Source: Bacteroidales bacterium (GTDB lineage Bacteria > Bacteroidota > Bacteroidia > Bacteroidales > JAADJA01). Taken from it: DNA of 35,260 nt. Shown here in pieces: positions 15,969-28,064 of this stretch. Made by a program: the position numbers and the translations under genes. Within the stretch, counting starts at the first letter, position 1, and each line of letters starts with the position of its first letter. The DNA lies in the NCBI GenBank assembly GCA_026984135.1, contig JALSSR010000236.1, positions 1-35,260 on the forward strand. Direction: 5' to 3'. The notes beneath the pieces were generated by a model. That model worked only from the letters and a program-made list of their open reading frames with translations. It made no database searches and was not told where the DNA came from.

Positions 15969-18329
15969 TTATTTACTTTTGTTTGTCAGAATAACAAAAG
16001 ATATTGTAATCGAGTTTCCTTGACCATCAATTAACGACAAAGTATGTCTTCCGGGTTCCGGGCTTAGAGCCATTTTGTGATCACCTTCGCTAACTCCGAC
16101 AAAGTTTCCGTCAATATGCCAATATATTTTCGCAGTTGATTCATGATGAGCAGCCTGAAAAACAACCTTCCCATTTGAGCCGTCAAGTTCCACAGGGAGA
16201 TAAATTCTTGCATTCCGCTCCGGATATATTAATTCCATCGGTATCTCGCCGTTTGGTACACAACCCTTCATATATGGAGGTAACGGCTTATAAAGAGGGT
16301 TAACCTGCCTGAAATACCATTCCATTACAGGTGGCAAAACAAATTCCGATTTATGTATCATTTTTTCAGGCTCAAAGCACTCGCTTGTCACCCGGTATCT
16401 GCCTGACGGATCAAGGTGAATGAGTTTATGATAGGGGCAGGCAACGGTTTTCAATCCGGATTTCTGTACCCAAACAGTATCAACATGCCCACATATTGAA
16501 GATGCCCTGTAGCCGCTCTCTCTGCATACGGCTATTTTCGCCATTTCATCATAGGGAGCGTCAAACCAACCGGATTGAGGCAGAAGATTAAAAATGTCAA
16601 ACATAACAGGAGCTGCCGCTGACACACCTGTAAGTCCGTTCCTTCCTTCTCCGTCAGCATTTCCCACCCAAACAGCAACAACATACCCAGGAGTTGTTCC
16701 AACAGCCCAACCATCTCGAAAGCCGTAACTTGTACCTGTTTTCCATGCAATTTTTCCTGTGGATGAGAATGATTTCCATCCCGATAATTCTTCAGGCCTG
16801 TTAACCTGCAAAAGGGATTGATAGGTCAGGTAAACGGCAGAAGCAGATAGTTTATATTGTTCCGTCAATTCTTTCCTTTCCGGCTTTTTTATACCTGAAG
16901 AATCCAAAATGTAAACCGGGTGATGCCAGTCGGAGGAACAATATTTACCGTTAAATTCGTAGAAATGATTAAGTACTCTGCTAAAACCCGCATATACACC
17001 TGCCAGATCCCACAGCGTTGCTTCCGAACCTCCAAGAATCAAGGACAGCCCGTAATGACCGGGCGGATTATTCAAAGTGGTAATACCCACACTTTTCAAC
17101 TTTTCATAAAATCTCGGAACACCATAGTGACGTAACATTCTGACAGCCGGAATATTAAGTGAGCGGTAAAGGGCTTTTGAGGCATGGACTGCCCCGTTGT
17201 ATTTCCTGTTGAAATTCTTCGGTGAAAAACCTGCTATCATTGTAGGTATATCCGGGATGAGAGTGTTCGGTAAAATTTCACCGGCATCCAGCATCGAAGC
17301 ATAAAGAACCGGCTTTAAGATGCTTCCGGTACTTCGCGGAGACTGAATAATATCAACATCACTTCCATATTCGGGATTATCTTTATTTTTTGTGTTACCC
17401 ACATAGGCGAGCACCTCTCCCGTCTCAACATCAATAACAATTGCCGCAGCATTATGAATACCATTGAATTTCAGCTGATTGTGGTGAGACTCAACGATTC
17501 TTCCAACTTCAATTTGTAATGAATAATCCAATGTTGTACGAATCTTTTCCCCTTGATGCTCTTTGTATGCTCTTATCAAAAGGTGCTGTGCAGGTTGCCT
17601 GAAAGGCAAGGGTTTTTCCGGCAAGGGCTCACTCATTGAAAGGATGTAATCGGTGGAATCAATAATTCCTTTTTTGAATAGCCTGAGCAGAAGTCTGTTA
17701 CGTTTTTCCTTTAAATGATAATGATTTTTCCCGGGATATATCAGTGACGGGGCATTGGGGAGGACAGCAAGAGAAGCTATCTCCGACCAGGACAGATTGT
17801 CGGGGTTTTGTCCGAAATAACGCCATGCAGCGGCATCAAGCCCCACTACATTACCACCGAAAGGTGCGTTGGAAGCATACAGAGCAAGTATTTCAGCCTT
17901 AGAATATGTCATTTCCAATCGTAGCGCAAGTAACATCTCCAGTAGCTTCTCCTTTATCGTACGCGGCTTCCCTTTTCTCATTAACCGTATTACCTGCATT
18001 GTCAGGGTGCTTCCTCCGCTGACAACCTTCCCCGATTTCAGGTTTTGATACGCAGCCCGCAAAACAGAAAACGGGTTGACACCGGGATGTTGGTAAAAAC
18101 GGTTGTCTTCAAATTCGATTATCGCCGTTTTGAATTTTTCCGGAACATTTTTATTGTATGGAAACCGCCATTGACCGTCGGATGCAATTCTTGCACCGAG
18201 CATAATACCGTTTCTGTCTTCAATGACCGTTGAGGTTGGCACGGGGAAAAGCGTTGAGGGAAGCGAAAACCAAAAAATAACCGATATGACGGTCAGAATC
18301 AATATGGATATTATTTTTTTGATTTTCAT
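15969..18329 (-). CDS. pbpC: Penicillin-binding protein 1C (transglycosylase/transpeptidase)
   Basis: EDNRFYQHPGVNPFSVLRAAYQNLKSGKVVSGGSTLTMQVIRLM (GT51), SPRSTGSILKPVLYASML and KTGTSYGFRDGWAVG (transpeptidase), C-terminal BiPBP_C-like domain. Confidence 0.93.
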   Translation of the reverse strand: MKIKKIISILILTVISVIFWFSLPSTLFPVPTSTVIEDRNGIMLGARIASDGQWRFPYNKNVPEKFKTAIIEFEDNRFYQHPGVNPFSVLRAAYQNLKSGKVVSGGSTLTMQVIRLMRKGKPRTIKEKLLEMLLALRLEMTYSKAEILALYASNAPFGGNVVGLDAAAWRYFGQNPDNLSWSEIASLAVLPNAPSLIYPGKNHYHLKEKRNRLLLRLFKKGIIDSTDYILSMSEPLPEKPLPFRQPAQHLLIRAYKEHQGEKIRTTLDYSLQIEVGRIVESHHNQLKFNGIHNAAAIVIDVETGEVLAYVGNTKNKDNPEYGSDVDIIQSPRSTGSILKPVLYASMLDAGEILPNTLIPDIPTMIAGFSPKNFNRKYNGAVHASKALYRSLNIPAVRMLRHYGVPRFYEKLKSVGITTLNNPPGHYGLSLILGGSEATLWDLAGVYAGFSRVLNHFYEFNGKYCSSDWHHPVYILDSSGIKKPERKELTEQYKLSASAVYLTYQSLLQVNRPEELSGWKSFSSTGKIAWKTGTSYGFRDGWAVGTTPGYVVAVWVGNADGEGRNGLTGVSAAAPVMFDIFNLLPQSGWFDAPYDEMAKIAVCRESGYRASSICGHVDTVWVQKSGLKTVACPYHKLIHLDPSGRYRVTSECFEPEKMIHKSEFVLPPVMEWYFRQVNPLYKPLPPYMKGCVPNGEIPMELIYPERNARIYLPVELDGSNGKVVFQAAHHESTAKIYWHIDGNFVGVSEGDHKMALSPEPGRHTLSLIDGQGNSITISFVILTNKSK

Positions 18330-18343
18330 TTTTAACCAACATA

Positions 18344-18883
18344 TTAAAACGAATATCCCACACCAATTCCTCCCCAGGGATACAACACCTGTGCGTCGGC
18401 ACCGGAATTAGTTATTCTCGAATCATAAACATACAAAAATATCATTGCCGAAGCCTTGAAGAAGAAACCGCCTTCCAACTTCTGATATCTATATCCCGTT
18501 CTTAATGTAAAAGCACCTATTGAACGCAATATATCTTCATCTTTCTTTTTATTAAAGAACCAAAACAGCCCCTCTCCTATCTCCCAATTACTAACAGAAC
18601 CATCCTTAAAAGCAAATATCTGATTGAACTCCATGGGAAATCCAAATCCGTAATATTCAAAATCAACATTTTTCATACGCGGGATTGCCGACATACCAAA
18701 TCTGAGACTAAGATCAAACACGGGATTAATTCTTATCATACTTTCGTAATTCAACGAAACGATTCCTCCGTTGCCGAATCCTTCGGCATAAACAACATTG
18801 TTTGCCACCTGCTCCTGCCCGAAGACAGTATTAAAGGCAAGAAGCAAACCAAAAACAGCCGGATACAATTGTTTTATTTTCAT
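18344..18883 (-). CDS. Small outer-membrane beta-barrel-like protein
   Basis: Signal peptide (FGLLLAFNTVFGQ), SLNYESMIRINPVFDLSLRFGMSAIP, GTGYRYQ-like strands, terminal GIGVGYSF. Confidence 0.6.
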   Translation of the reverse strand: MKIKQLYPAVFGLLLAFNTVFGQEQVANNVVYAEGFGNGGIVSLNYESMIRINPVFDLSLRFGMSAIPRMKNVDFEYYGFGFPMEFNQIFAFKDGSVSNWEIGEGLFWFFNKKKDEDILRSIGAFTLRTGYRYQKLEGGFFFKASAMIFLYVYDSRITNSGADAQVLYPWGGIGVGYSF

Positions 18884-19109
18884 AAATCATTTTTTTATTT
18901 GCTTCAAAACTACAAATTATTTCCCCTGAAACATTCTCTTAATCACTTTTTAATATATGATATGGAATATTCAAATAATATACTTTACAGGATTTCTTAT
19001 TGAACACAATATTAAAAAAGAGCATTCGGATATAAGTTGTATATCTTGTCCTCAAAAGCATATGGAACAAGGTTTTGCCGCGGGTTGACAAGTCACCGGC
19101 AAAACAAAG

Positions 19110-22100
19110 CTATTTCTCACCCGGCTTAACCACCTCGACCCATTGTCCGGGTACTCTGGCATTAATGCTATTGTTATACATTGCTTCACAAGTGACGGCA
19201 GGAAGATAAAATTTACCAAGATATGAGGCATTAAGAGTGACAATAAACGTTTTATTGCCATGCCCGATATCAAAATAAGTATAAACCCTGTCGTCACGAA
19301 TATCCTGATATGTGGGATAATCGGCGTGATGAACCGTAGTATAATCCGCAAGCCTTGTATTGATGATCTCCCATCCCGAAGGAAATATTTGAGTTATTGC
19401 CATATTTTCAAGCCATCCATATATCCCGGGATTAAAAACTTTCACAACTGCAAGAAAATCCGTTCCCTGCTCAATTTTCGACACATCAATTTCCTTTCCC
19501 TTTAGCGTTGTATATTTCACATTAATTATCAGATTATTTTCGGCAGATGTTTCATCACCCGTCACCGGTGTTCCCTGCAATACCAAACGCGCGAAAATAA
19601 GTGATTCACCTTTATTTTCAATAATCACTTTACCCGAATCGTTTTTTTGAAAATTCAGGTCGAACTGCGAAATGGGAAGTTGGGTTCTAACCTCCGTTTT
19701 TTTATCCGAATTCATTTTATAATTATAATGGAGTTCATCACCGGTTATTTTGTTCTTTCCTGCATATTTTCCGATGGCACAAAGGCAAAAGGCAGTTGTT
19801 TGAGTGCTGTACCAACTGTTTGAGCTGAGTTTACGAGCAATTTGGGCAACCAACTTTGCAGCCACCTCCTTTTCACCGAGTATGGTCATCGTTTCAAGTA
19901 TCATTGCCTGGTCGCGCAAAACGGAACCATAAACATAATTTCTTAAATGATATTTCGGAACATCCGTAGAAAGATCTTTTACCAGATTTTTAGCAACCTC
20001 GGTTTGTCCGGCGAGAGCATAAGCCGCGGCAAGCCTCCATTTCGAAGATACGAAACTCACCTTTTCCTTTAGGCGATTCATTGCACCCATTTCCGGAGAA
20101 CCGGCAAGTGCAAGCGTATAGAGGCGATATGCCTGAGCAAATTCATAACCGCTGTAATACCCCGGATACTTATCATTGTAATAGGCCCAGTCACGTGCAG
20201 CCTTTTTCTGGTATTCAATCCAGCTATCTTTAAATCCCGGAGGCAATGAATATCCCTTATTTTCAGCTTCCAGCATAAAATGTCCGGCATAGGTAGTCAA
20301 CCAGTCATTTGCAGTCAAAGCATTGGGCCAATATCTGAATCCTCCGTTTGGAAGTTGCATAAACCCGAGAGCCCTGATAGCCTCCTTAACATTTTTTGTA
20401 GTATAATTCGTAACTCTTTGATCGGTCTCTATAAAATCCGAAATATAGAGTTGCGGGAATGCGGCTGAAGTTGTCTGTTCGCCGCAGCCATACGGATAAT
20501 GCAATAAATATTTAAGCCTTCTGCCAAAGTCAATAGGCGGAATATCCGAAACCTCAAATGTTCCCTCGTTTGTTCCCGATATTCCAATGGGCTTATAAGC
20601 TATTGTCGTGGATTCGCCGGGATTGATAACTGTTTCAAGAATATCCGTTACGGGTGGATTGGGATTCCTGACGTTCAGTTCAAGGTCGTACGAAGCCTTT
20701 TCACCACCACCGGTAGCGATTACGGTAACCCGGGCAATTCCGGTATTCTCGGCAACTTTAAGACTAAAAGTCACAAGTTTATCGCCCGTCTTATCAAAAT
20801 GGACGTTCCGAACCTTACTTCCCACTATTCCGAACATTTCATTTGTTTTCACTTCAAGTTTAACATCTTTAACCTTTTTATCCATAGCAAAAACGGTAAC
20901 GGGCAACTTTACCTCTTCATCGGGACCAAGAACACGCGGTAAAGTTGCAAGTATCATAAGCGGATTTCTCACGGGAACTGTTTTGTCAACAGAGCCGTAA
21001 GCGCCCCGGTTACCCGCAACCACCATAACTCTTACCGAACCTACATATTTAGGCATCTTTAATTTATGCTCATTCCTGCCGCCATTAAGCGTGAAAGGAC
21101 CGAGAAACATAACCACAGGTTTAAAGCGGTTGGCTTTTTGTTTGTTTTTAACCTGTTCACCCTCATCACCGCCTATGGCGAATAATTTCTCCATTTTTCC
21201 TCCATAAGCACCAAGCACATAATCATATAAGTCCCAGGTTTTCACACCAAGAGCTTCACGGGCATAAAAAGCCGACCAGGGATCGGGCGTTTTAAACCTT
21301 GTCAGATCGAGCAAACCGTCATCAACAATTGCAAGGGTATAGGTCATAGGCTTGTCATTTTTTTCCGAAACCCGGATTGTAAAATTCTTTTCGGGTTTTA
21401 GCTCGTCAGGCATATCAATTTGAGGATAAAGACGTGTTTTTCGATCTTCAACCGAAATATTGATAACTCCGTAAAGTCTTATCGGCAGATCGTTAGCCGT
21501 CTGTGCGTGGGGCTGGACATACGTAATTCCAACATACACGTTCGGGCACATATCTTCTGTTATATCAACAATAAACTTTGTTTCCTTCTTTTCAGGCTCC
21601 GGAATAATCCAGTAGGCATCAATTACACGAGAACCGTTCTCAACAGTTACCAAAGCCCGGCCCAGTCCGCTTGTCGGGAAGGATATCTCGGCTTTTTCTC
21701 CCACATTATATTTTTTCTTATCAGATGAAAAAGCAAGTACGGCAGGTCCCTCAGGACGTTTTCTGTTCGACCGGCTTCTCCACTCCGGCCAGTCGGCATA
21801 GAAATATTTCCCCGTAGAATGATGCCCTGAGGGGTCTTTTACATAAAGAAGATATCTTCCCCAATCGGGATATTCCACTTTGAAAGTAAAAGAGCCTTTT
21901 CCATTTTTTGCAGAGACGGTTTTTTTCATAAGCAACTCGTGATAGCTGCTGTTAAAATAATTTCCCAAATTTTGCTCGGAAACGTCCCACCACCATCTCC
22001 AGCGAACCTTATATAGCATCACTTCAAGATTTTCAGCCGATACGGGATTTCCGTTTTCGTCAACAACGGCAATATGTCCGGTATATGTGCTGTCAGTCAC

Positions 22101-24707
22101 AAGAACATCCCAATACATATTATTTCCTTCAGGCAACTTCAACCCGACAAACCTTTTATAAGGAGCATACGGCAATGAAAAGAAGTCTGTACTAAATTCA
22201 CCACTCTCCTCAAAAGCCCTGATCATAAAATTAGCTTTTAGCATTCCGGGAGCGTTTTTATGCGTTCCGAAGTCAGGCTTCACATAAGCTATACCCTCAT
22301 CATTCACCTTTCCGTCGAAAATCACTTCCTCATCAGCGGATATTCTTTTTGTAGGATCATCAAAATTATAATCCTTGAATTTTTCAAAAACCGTTTTTGT
22401 CCTTCTTAGTGTAACCGAAACATTAACTTTTAGATTATGTGCAGTAGCTCCGTGCAACCATCTGACTTTAAGCAATCCTGCAGTGTTTTTATCATTTACG
22501 GAAAGTATCTTTTTTTTGAAGTCAAGATTTATTTTCAATCTGTTGGGTTTAACCGTTTCAATCCTGATGCGTTTTGAGAACACAACACCTCCCACCGTAA
22601 CCTTTGCCCGCCATATTCCTGTTGGTGCATCATCTTCCGTAGTAGTTGTAAAACTATAGAAGCCATTCATTCCGCTTGTGCTTACATTTCTTGAAGCCAA
22701 TTGTCCCTGGGGATTTCGCAGTTCAAAAACAACCGGATGATCTTTGGGAAGAACATTGTTTTCATCTTCAAGAATAAAATTCATAAAAAGGGTATCTCCC
22801 GGGCGCCACACACCTCTGTCGCCATAAATAAAACCTTTGAGCCCCTTCTGGATTTTTTGGCCTTTAACATCAAACATACTTGTCGAAAGAGAAGTGCCGT
22901 CGTCTAAGCGTAAATATCCGATATCTTTGCCATATTCGGCAACAAGGACGAAAGGTTTCTTTTTCAGATCAATATCCGCAAATCCGTCACTACCTGTCGC
23001 CACCTCTCCGATAGGTTGCTGCTGATAGTTGTACATAGTGATTTTCACTCCGCTAAGCGGTTCGGTAGTCCGCAAATCCGTTACTGCCACTTTAAAAACA
23101 TTTCCGGCACTACCTTTGGCTATTAATCCGAGATTAGAAGCCAAGACAGTTTTTTTCACCCACCTGTTCGGACTAAAATACGAGATATGACAAGGATTGT
23201 CACGTTCACGCCAGTCGTAACCATCAGGGTAATACCTATACCAGTAATATCCGCTACCGTCCCAGTAAGAATCCTCATCTTCCGTGTCCATGCTGTTGTT
23301 TTGTCCGAATGCATCAGTTGCGGAATTCTCTTCTCCCGGACAGTCATACATTGAGTACTCCTTTTTAAATGAAAACTCGATTTGATAAATGGCTCCCGGC
23401 TCCATCTTTATAAGGTCGGTCAGATCAACCGAAAAAGCATTCCATTTACCGAAATCAATATTATTGGCATCCGACAACGATATTTTCTTCTTAAAGAGAG
23501 GTCTTCCAACTCTTTGCAACTGATTCTGATATTCATTATCCATTTTGTTAACCTGAAGATATTGAAGTACATTCGTCTTAAATATTTTGACAACTTCAAT
23601 ATCAACGGCATTCAGGTTCACTGCTTCAAAAGGCAGTATCAGTCCGTCGGATTCGGGTAATACCATACCCTTTCCGATCATTCTGACAGCGGGTTTTATC
23701 TCTTCAAAAGAGAGCTCAATAAAATAGGGCTCTTTCATTTTGTATCCGGCTACATTTTTAACGGCAGCTTCTATTTGAAGTGTTTTTGTCCCGGTTTGTC
23801 TTGACGACAAGTATGCCTTAACAATATTCTTTTCTATCATCAACTTCAAATCACCACCATTCTTCAGTCTTATTAAACCATTAAGATTTTGATTCTGTTT
23901 GAGGGGGTCGGAAAATCGTATTTCAATATACTGGAAAGGTTGCTGAACTACATTTACATTAATAACACTGAACTCATCAAGTGGTGGAACAGTTATAGTA
24001 TCCGAGCCTTTAATTTTTATGTTCAACGAACTTCCGTCACGGTAGAGTACTACTTTTTCAGGTTTGGCGGAACGGACAATGCTGTCAACAATAAAAGGGA
24101 ATTTTTTCACACTTCCGGAAAATTCAAAGTGCAAAGGTAATTGCTTTCCGTTTTGTTCTGCACGTAGCAATTTAACAACATCATCTTCTTCCATAACATC
24201 GGAAGTTGTGATATAACCGGTTAGCTTATTCAACGTAAGATCATTTGAGTTATATGGCGTGTATCCTTCCGTTACCACGTTAAAGGACTGCCCGATAGTA
24301 CGAAACTGAAATTTGAATACCCTTAAATCTTTAGAGACATCAAAAAGTTTATCAAGATATAATTCTGCATTGTATGTTTCGCCGGATAACATTTTCTTTA
24401 CCGGTTTGAATTCAATGGTATTTTCATCTTTCAGATAAAGTTTACCTTTAATTTCCGGCTTTATTTTCAGCAACTCAGCATCAATCTGTTCACCCGGTTT
24501 TACATTTTGATTAACAGGTTTACGGAAACTGATGTAAATGGATGATTTTACGGAAATAATTCCAGTTGTATAGCCGGAGATGTAATTTCCAAATTCCGGA
24601 TTTATTTTTTCAGGATGTCCTTTTTCTCTGCCGGGCCCGCAGGAGTACATAAGAAACAGTACAGTCAGCGATAACAGAGTTAATACGGCAATTACATTTT
24701 TTTTCAT
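19110..24707 (-). CDS. Bacterial alpha-2-macroglobulin lipoprotein (thioester-containing)
   Basis: Lipobox LFLMYSC, MG domains, thioester motif YGCGEQTTSAAFPQ, alpha-helical thioester domain; adjacent to pbpC. Confidence 0.94.
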   Translation of the reverse strand: MKKNVIAVLTLLSLTVLFLMYSCGPGREKGHPEKINPEFGNYISGYTTGIISVKSSIYISFRKPVNQNVKPGEQIDAELLKIKPEIKGKLYLKDENTIEFKPVKKMLSGETYNAELYLDKLFDVSKDLRVFKFQFRTIGQSFNVVTEGYTPYNSNDLTLNKLTGYITTSDVMEEDDVVKLLRAEQNGKQLPLHFEFSGSVKKFPFIVDSIVRSAKPEKVVLYRDGSSLNIKIKGSDTITVPPLDEFSVINVNVVQQPFQYIEIRFSDPLKQNQNLNGLIRLKNGGDLKLMIEKNIVKAYLSSRQTGTKTLQIEAAVKNVAGYKMKEPYFIELSFEEIKPAVRMIGKGMVLPESDGLILPFEAVNLNAVDIEVVKIFKTNVLQYLQVNKMDNEYQNQLQRVGRPLFKKKISLSDANNIDFGKWNAFSVDLTDLIKMEPGAIYQIEFSFKKEYSMYDCPGEENSATDAFGQNNSMDTEDEDSYWDGSGYYWYRYYPDGYDWRERDNPCHISYFSPNRWVKKTVLASNLGLIAKGSAGNVFKVAVTDLRTTEPLSGVKITMYNYQQQPIGEVATGSDGFADIDLKKKPFVLVAEYGKDIGYLRLDDGTSLSTSMFDVKGQKIQKGLKGFIYGDRGVWRPGDTLFMNFILEDENNVLPKDHPVVFELRNPQGQLASRNVSTSGMNGFYSFTTTTEDDAPTGIWRAKVTVGGVVFSKRIRIETVKPNRLKINLDFKKKILSVNDKNTAGLLKVRWLHGATAHNLKVNVSVTLRRTKTVFEKFKDYNFDDPTKRISADEEVIFDGKVNDEGIAYVKPDFGTHKNAPGMLKANFMIRAFEESGEFSTDFFSLPYAPYKRFVGLKLPEGNNMYWDVLVTDSTYTGHIAVVDENGNPVSAENLEVMLYKVRWRWWWDVSEQNLGNYFNSSYHELLMKKTVSAKNGKGSFTFKVEYPDWGRYLLYVKDPSGHHSTGKYFYADWPEWRSRSNRKRPEGPAVLAFSSDKKKYNVGEKAEISFPTSGLGRALVTVENGSRVIDAYWIIPEPEKKETKFIVDITEDMCPNVYVGITYVQPHAQTANDLPIRLYGVINISVEDRKTRLYPQIDMPDELKPEKNFTIRVSEKNDKPMTYTLAIVDDGLLDLTRFKTPDPWSAFYAREALGVKTWDLYDYVLGAYGGKMEKLFAIGGDEGEQVKNKQKANRFKPVVMFLGPFTLNGGRNEHKLKMPKYVGSVRVMVVAGNRGAYGSVDKTVPVRNPLMILATLPRVLGPDEEVKLPVTVFAMDKKVKDVKLEVKTNEMFGIVGSKVRNVHFDKTGDKLVTFSLKVAENTGIARVTVIATGGGEKASYDLELNVRNPNPPVTDILETVINPGESTTIAYKPIGISGTNEGTFEVSDIPPIDFGRRLKYLLHYPYGCGEQTTSAAFPQLYISDFIETDQRVTNYTTKNVKEAIRALGFMQLPNGGFRYWPNALTANDWLTTYAGHFMLEAENKGYSLPPGFKDSWIEYQKKAARDWAYYNDKYPGYYSGYEFAQAYRLYTLALAGSPEMGAMNRLKEKVSFVSSKWRLAAAYALAGQTEVAKNLVKDLSTDVPKYHLRNYVYGSVLRDQAMILETMTILGEKEVAAKLVAQIARKLSSNSWYSTQTTAFCLCAIGKYAGKNKITGDELHYNYKMNSDKKTEVRTQLPISQFDLNFQKNDSGKVIIENKGESLIFARLVLQGTPVTGDETSAENNLIINVKYTTLKGKEIDVSKIEQGTDFLAVVKVFNPGIYGWLENMAITQIFPSGWEIINTRLADYTTVHHADYPTYQDIRDDRVYTYFDIGHGNKTFIVTLNASYLGKFYLPAVTCEAMYNNSINARVPGQWVEVVKPGEK

Positions 24708-24854
24708 AATAACAATGTCTTAAAGGAATTTATAAAAAACAATATCAATAATCGGGTACAAACCGAAGAGACATTTCGATTATTTATGCAAATATATATA
24801 AAACGTAAAAACTTTACCGGATATTTTTTGGCACAATTGTAAGTTTATATTTTA

Positions 24855-24862
24855 TACCTTTG
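24855..24862 (+). promoter_or_regulatory. Bacteroidetes -7 element TACCTTTG upstream of the tolC-like gene
   Basis: TAnnTTTG match in the divergent intergenic region. Confidence 0.5.
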
Positions 24863-24925
24863 CTAATTGTTATTGTTATTCACGGTTCTTAGAAGAAGTA
24901 ATGTTTCATTTAAATATTTAAAGTA

Positions 24926-26416
24926 ATGATAAAAAAAGGAGTTATTGTCAGCATTTTTCTTTTCATTTTTTTGTTTTTCAACCATTTGGAATTATTTTCA
25001 CAAGACAATGTAAGCCGGTTAACCCTTGATGATGCAATCAGGATTGCACGTGACCAATCACCTGGAGCATTAATGGCCAAACACCGTTTCAGGTCAAGCT
25101 ATTGGCAATACAGATCATATAAAGCGGGATATTTACCCTCTTTAACCGTCGGTGGTAATTTACCGTCATTTGACAGGTCATTCCAGCAGGTGTTGTTACC
25201 CGAAGGGCAGGTACTTTTGGAAAACAGGTCGGCAAGCTGGTCGGCAAACGCCTCAATAAATCAGAGAATAGGTCCGACCGGAGGCCAGGTTTTTCTATCC
25301 TCCAACCTGAGAAGACTTGATAACTTTACAGATAGTGCAACATACACTCAATATATGTCAACACCTATTAACATTGGTTATAATCAGCCCATATTCAAAT
25401 ATAATCCCTTTAAATGGGAAAAGAAGATAGAACCAATGAAATATAAAGAGGCAAAAAAGAAGTATCTTGAAGATATGGAGCAAGTTTCGATGAATGCAAC
25501 CAACTATTTTTTCAACCTGTTACTTGCACAAATTCAACTAAAAGTAGCTAAAATAAACCTTGCCAATTACGACACTATTTACAAAATTGCAAAGGGCAGA
25601 TTTAATCTGGGTACAATTGCCGAAAATGAGCTCTTGCAGTTGGAACTCGAATATCTGAAAGCCGGGTCACGACTTGAAGATGCAAAAATCAATGTTGATA
25701 ATGTAATGTACCAGTTCAAATCATACCTCAGAATAAAAGATGACCAGCCCGTTGAACTGATACCTCCCGATAAAATTACACCCTTTGAAGTTGATCCTTC
25801 AAAAGCAATTGCAGAAGCAAGGGCAAATAATTCCGAAGCACTGGGCTTTGAGCGACGGCTTATTGAAGCGGAACAAAGTGTAAATATGGCCAAAATGAAC
25901 GGACGTTTCGACATGGATCTCTACGCTGTTTACGGACTTACTCAACGATCCGTTGAATTTAACAAAGTGTACAACAATGCTATCCCCGAGCAAAAACTGA
26001 CTATTGGAGTTACCCTGCCAATAGTAGACTGGGGTGTGGCCAGAGGTAAAATCAAAATGGCCGAATCTCAGAGGGAACTGATCCAGACACAGGTTGAACA
26101 AGACCAAATTGACTTTGATCAGCAGATATTTCTAAAAGTGGCAAAATTCAATATGCAGGATGAGCAGGTCAATATCTCGGCAAAAGCCGATACCGTGGCT
26201 AAAAAAAGTTACGAGATAACTAAAGCCCGTTATCTGATTGGTAAAATAAGTGTTACCGACCTGAACATTGCGCAACAAAATACGGACAATTCAACAAGTA
26301 GCTACATTAATACATTGCGCACATACTGGACAAGTTATTTTGAAATCCGTAAACTTACCCTTTATGATTTTGAAAAGAATCTGCCGATAACCATTGATTA
26401 TAAGGAATTGCTTTAA
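24926..26416 (+). CDS. TolC-family outer-membrane efflux protein
   Basis: LTLDDAIRIARDQSPGALMAKHRFRSSYW..., NYDTIYKIAKGRFNLGTIAENELLQLELEYLKAGSRLEDAKIN, VTLPIVDWGVARGKIKMAESQ. Confidence 0.9.
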   Translation: MIKKGVIVSIFLFIFLFFNHLELFSQDNVSRLTLDDAIRIARDQSPGALMAKHRFRSSYWQYRSYKAGYLPSLTVGGNLPSFDRSFQQVLLPEGQVLLENRSASWSANASINQRIGPTGGQVFLSSNLRRLDNFTDSATYTQYMSTPINIGYNQPIFKYNPFKWEKKIEPMKYKEAKKKYLEDMEQVSMNATNYFFNLLLAQIQLKVAKINLANYDTIYKIAKGRFNLGTIAENELLQLELEYLKAGSRLEDAKINVDNVMYQFKSYLRIKDDQPVELIPPDKITPFEVDPSKAIAEARANNSEALGFERRLIEAEQSVNMAKMNGRFDMDLYAVYGLTQRSVEFNKVYNNAIPEQKLTIGVTLPIVDWGVARGKIKMAESQRELIQTQVEQDQIDFDQQIFLKVAKFNMQDEQVNISAKADTVAKKSYEITKARYLIGKISVTDLNIAQQNTDNSTSSYINTLRTYWTSYFEIRKLTLYDFEKNLPITIDYKELL

Positions 26417-26500
26417 GGGAAGGAGAAAGGTATTCAGATTAACTGTCCCATAAATTTTATTGGGAATAAGTTCATTGCATTAATACCTGATGCCTCTGCG

Positions 26501-26552
26501 GTTCTTAGTGTCTTTGAGCCTTAGTGGCATAATAGCCACAAAGACACGAAGG
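26501..26552. repeat. Imperfect inverted repeat (CTTAGTGTCTTTGAGCCTTAGTGGC / GCCACAAAGACACGAAGGC)
   Basis: Both arms readable around 26501-26528 and 26534-26552; resembles common interspersed intergenic repeats. Confidence 0.6.
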
Positions 26553-26657
26553 CCAAAGAAAATACAAAGGAAAACTCACAAAGCGGGTCATCACATTTCC
26601 CACAGGGTCGCAGTTGTTCGGGAGTTAAGCGTTGGGAGTGTGCCCGATATAAGAAAA

Positions 26658-26692
26658 GCTAAGACCATTGCAAATTAGGCAATGATCTTAGC
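26658..26692 (-). terminator. Terminator downstream of eno (possibly bidirectional)
   Basis: - strand GCTAAGATCATTGC-ctaattt-GCAATGGTCTTAGC then TTTTCTTAT; one mismatch. Confidence 0.8.
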
Positions 26693-26724
26693 TCATACCA
26701 AACCAAATTTTCTGCCCTTTCGGT

Positions 26725-28020
<1,296 letters not shown>

Positions 28021-28064
28021 TTATTAATTTTTAATTAGTTGATATAAATATTGCCCAAAAACAC

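Noticed and set aside
26560-26650. GGGAGTTAAGCGTTGGGAGT direct repeat-like text and 62-aa ORF 26490-26678
   Set aside because: Degenerate, two partial units only; the ORF crosses the inverted repeat and looks non-coding.
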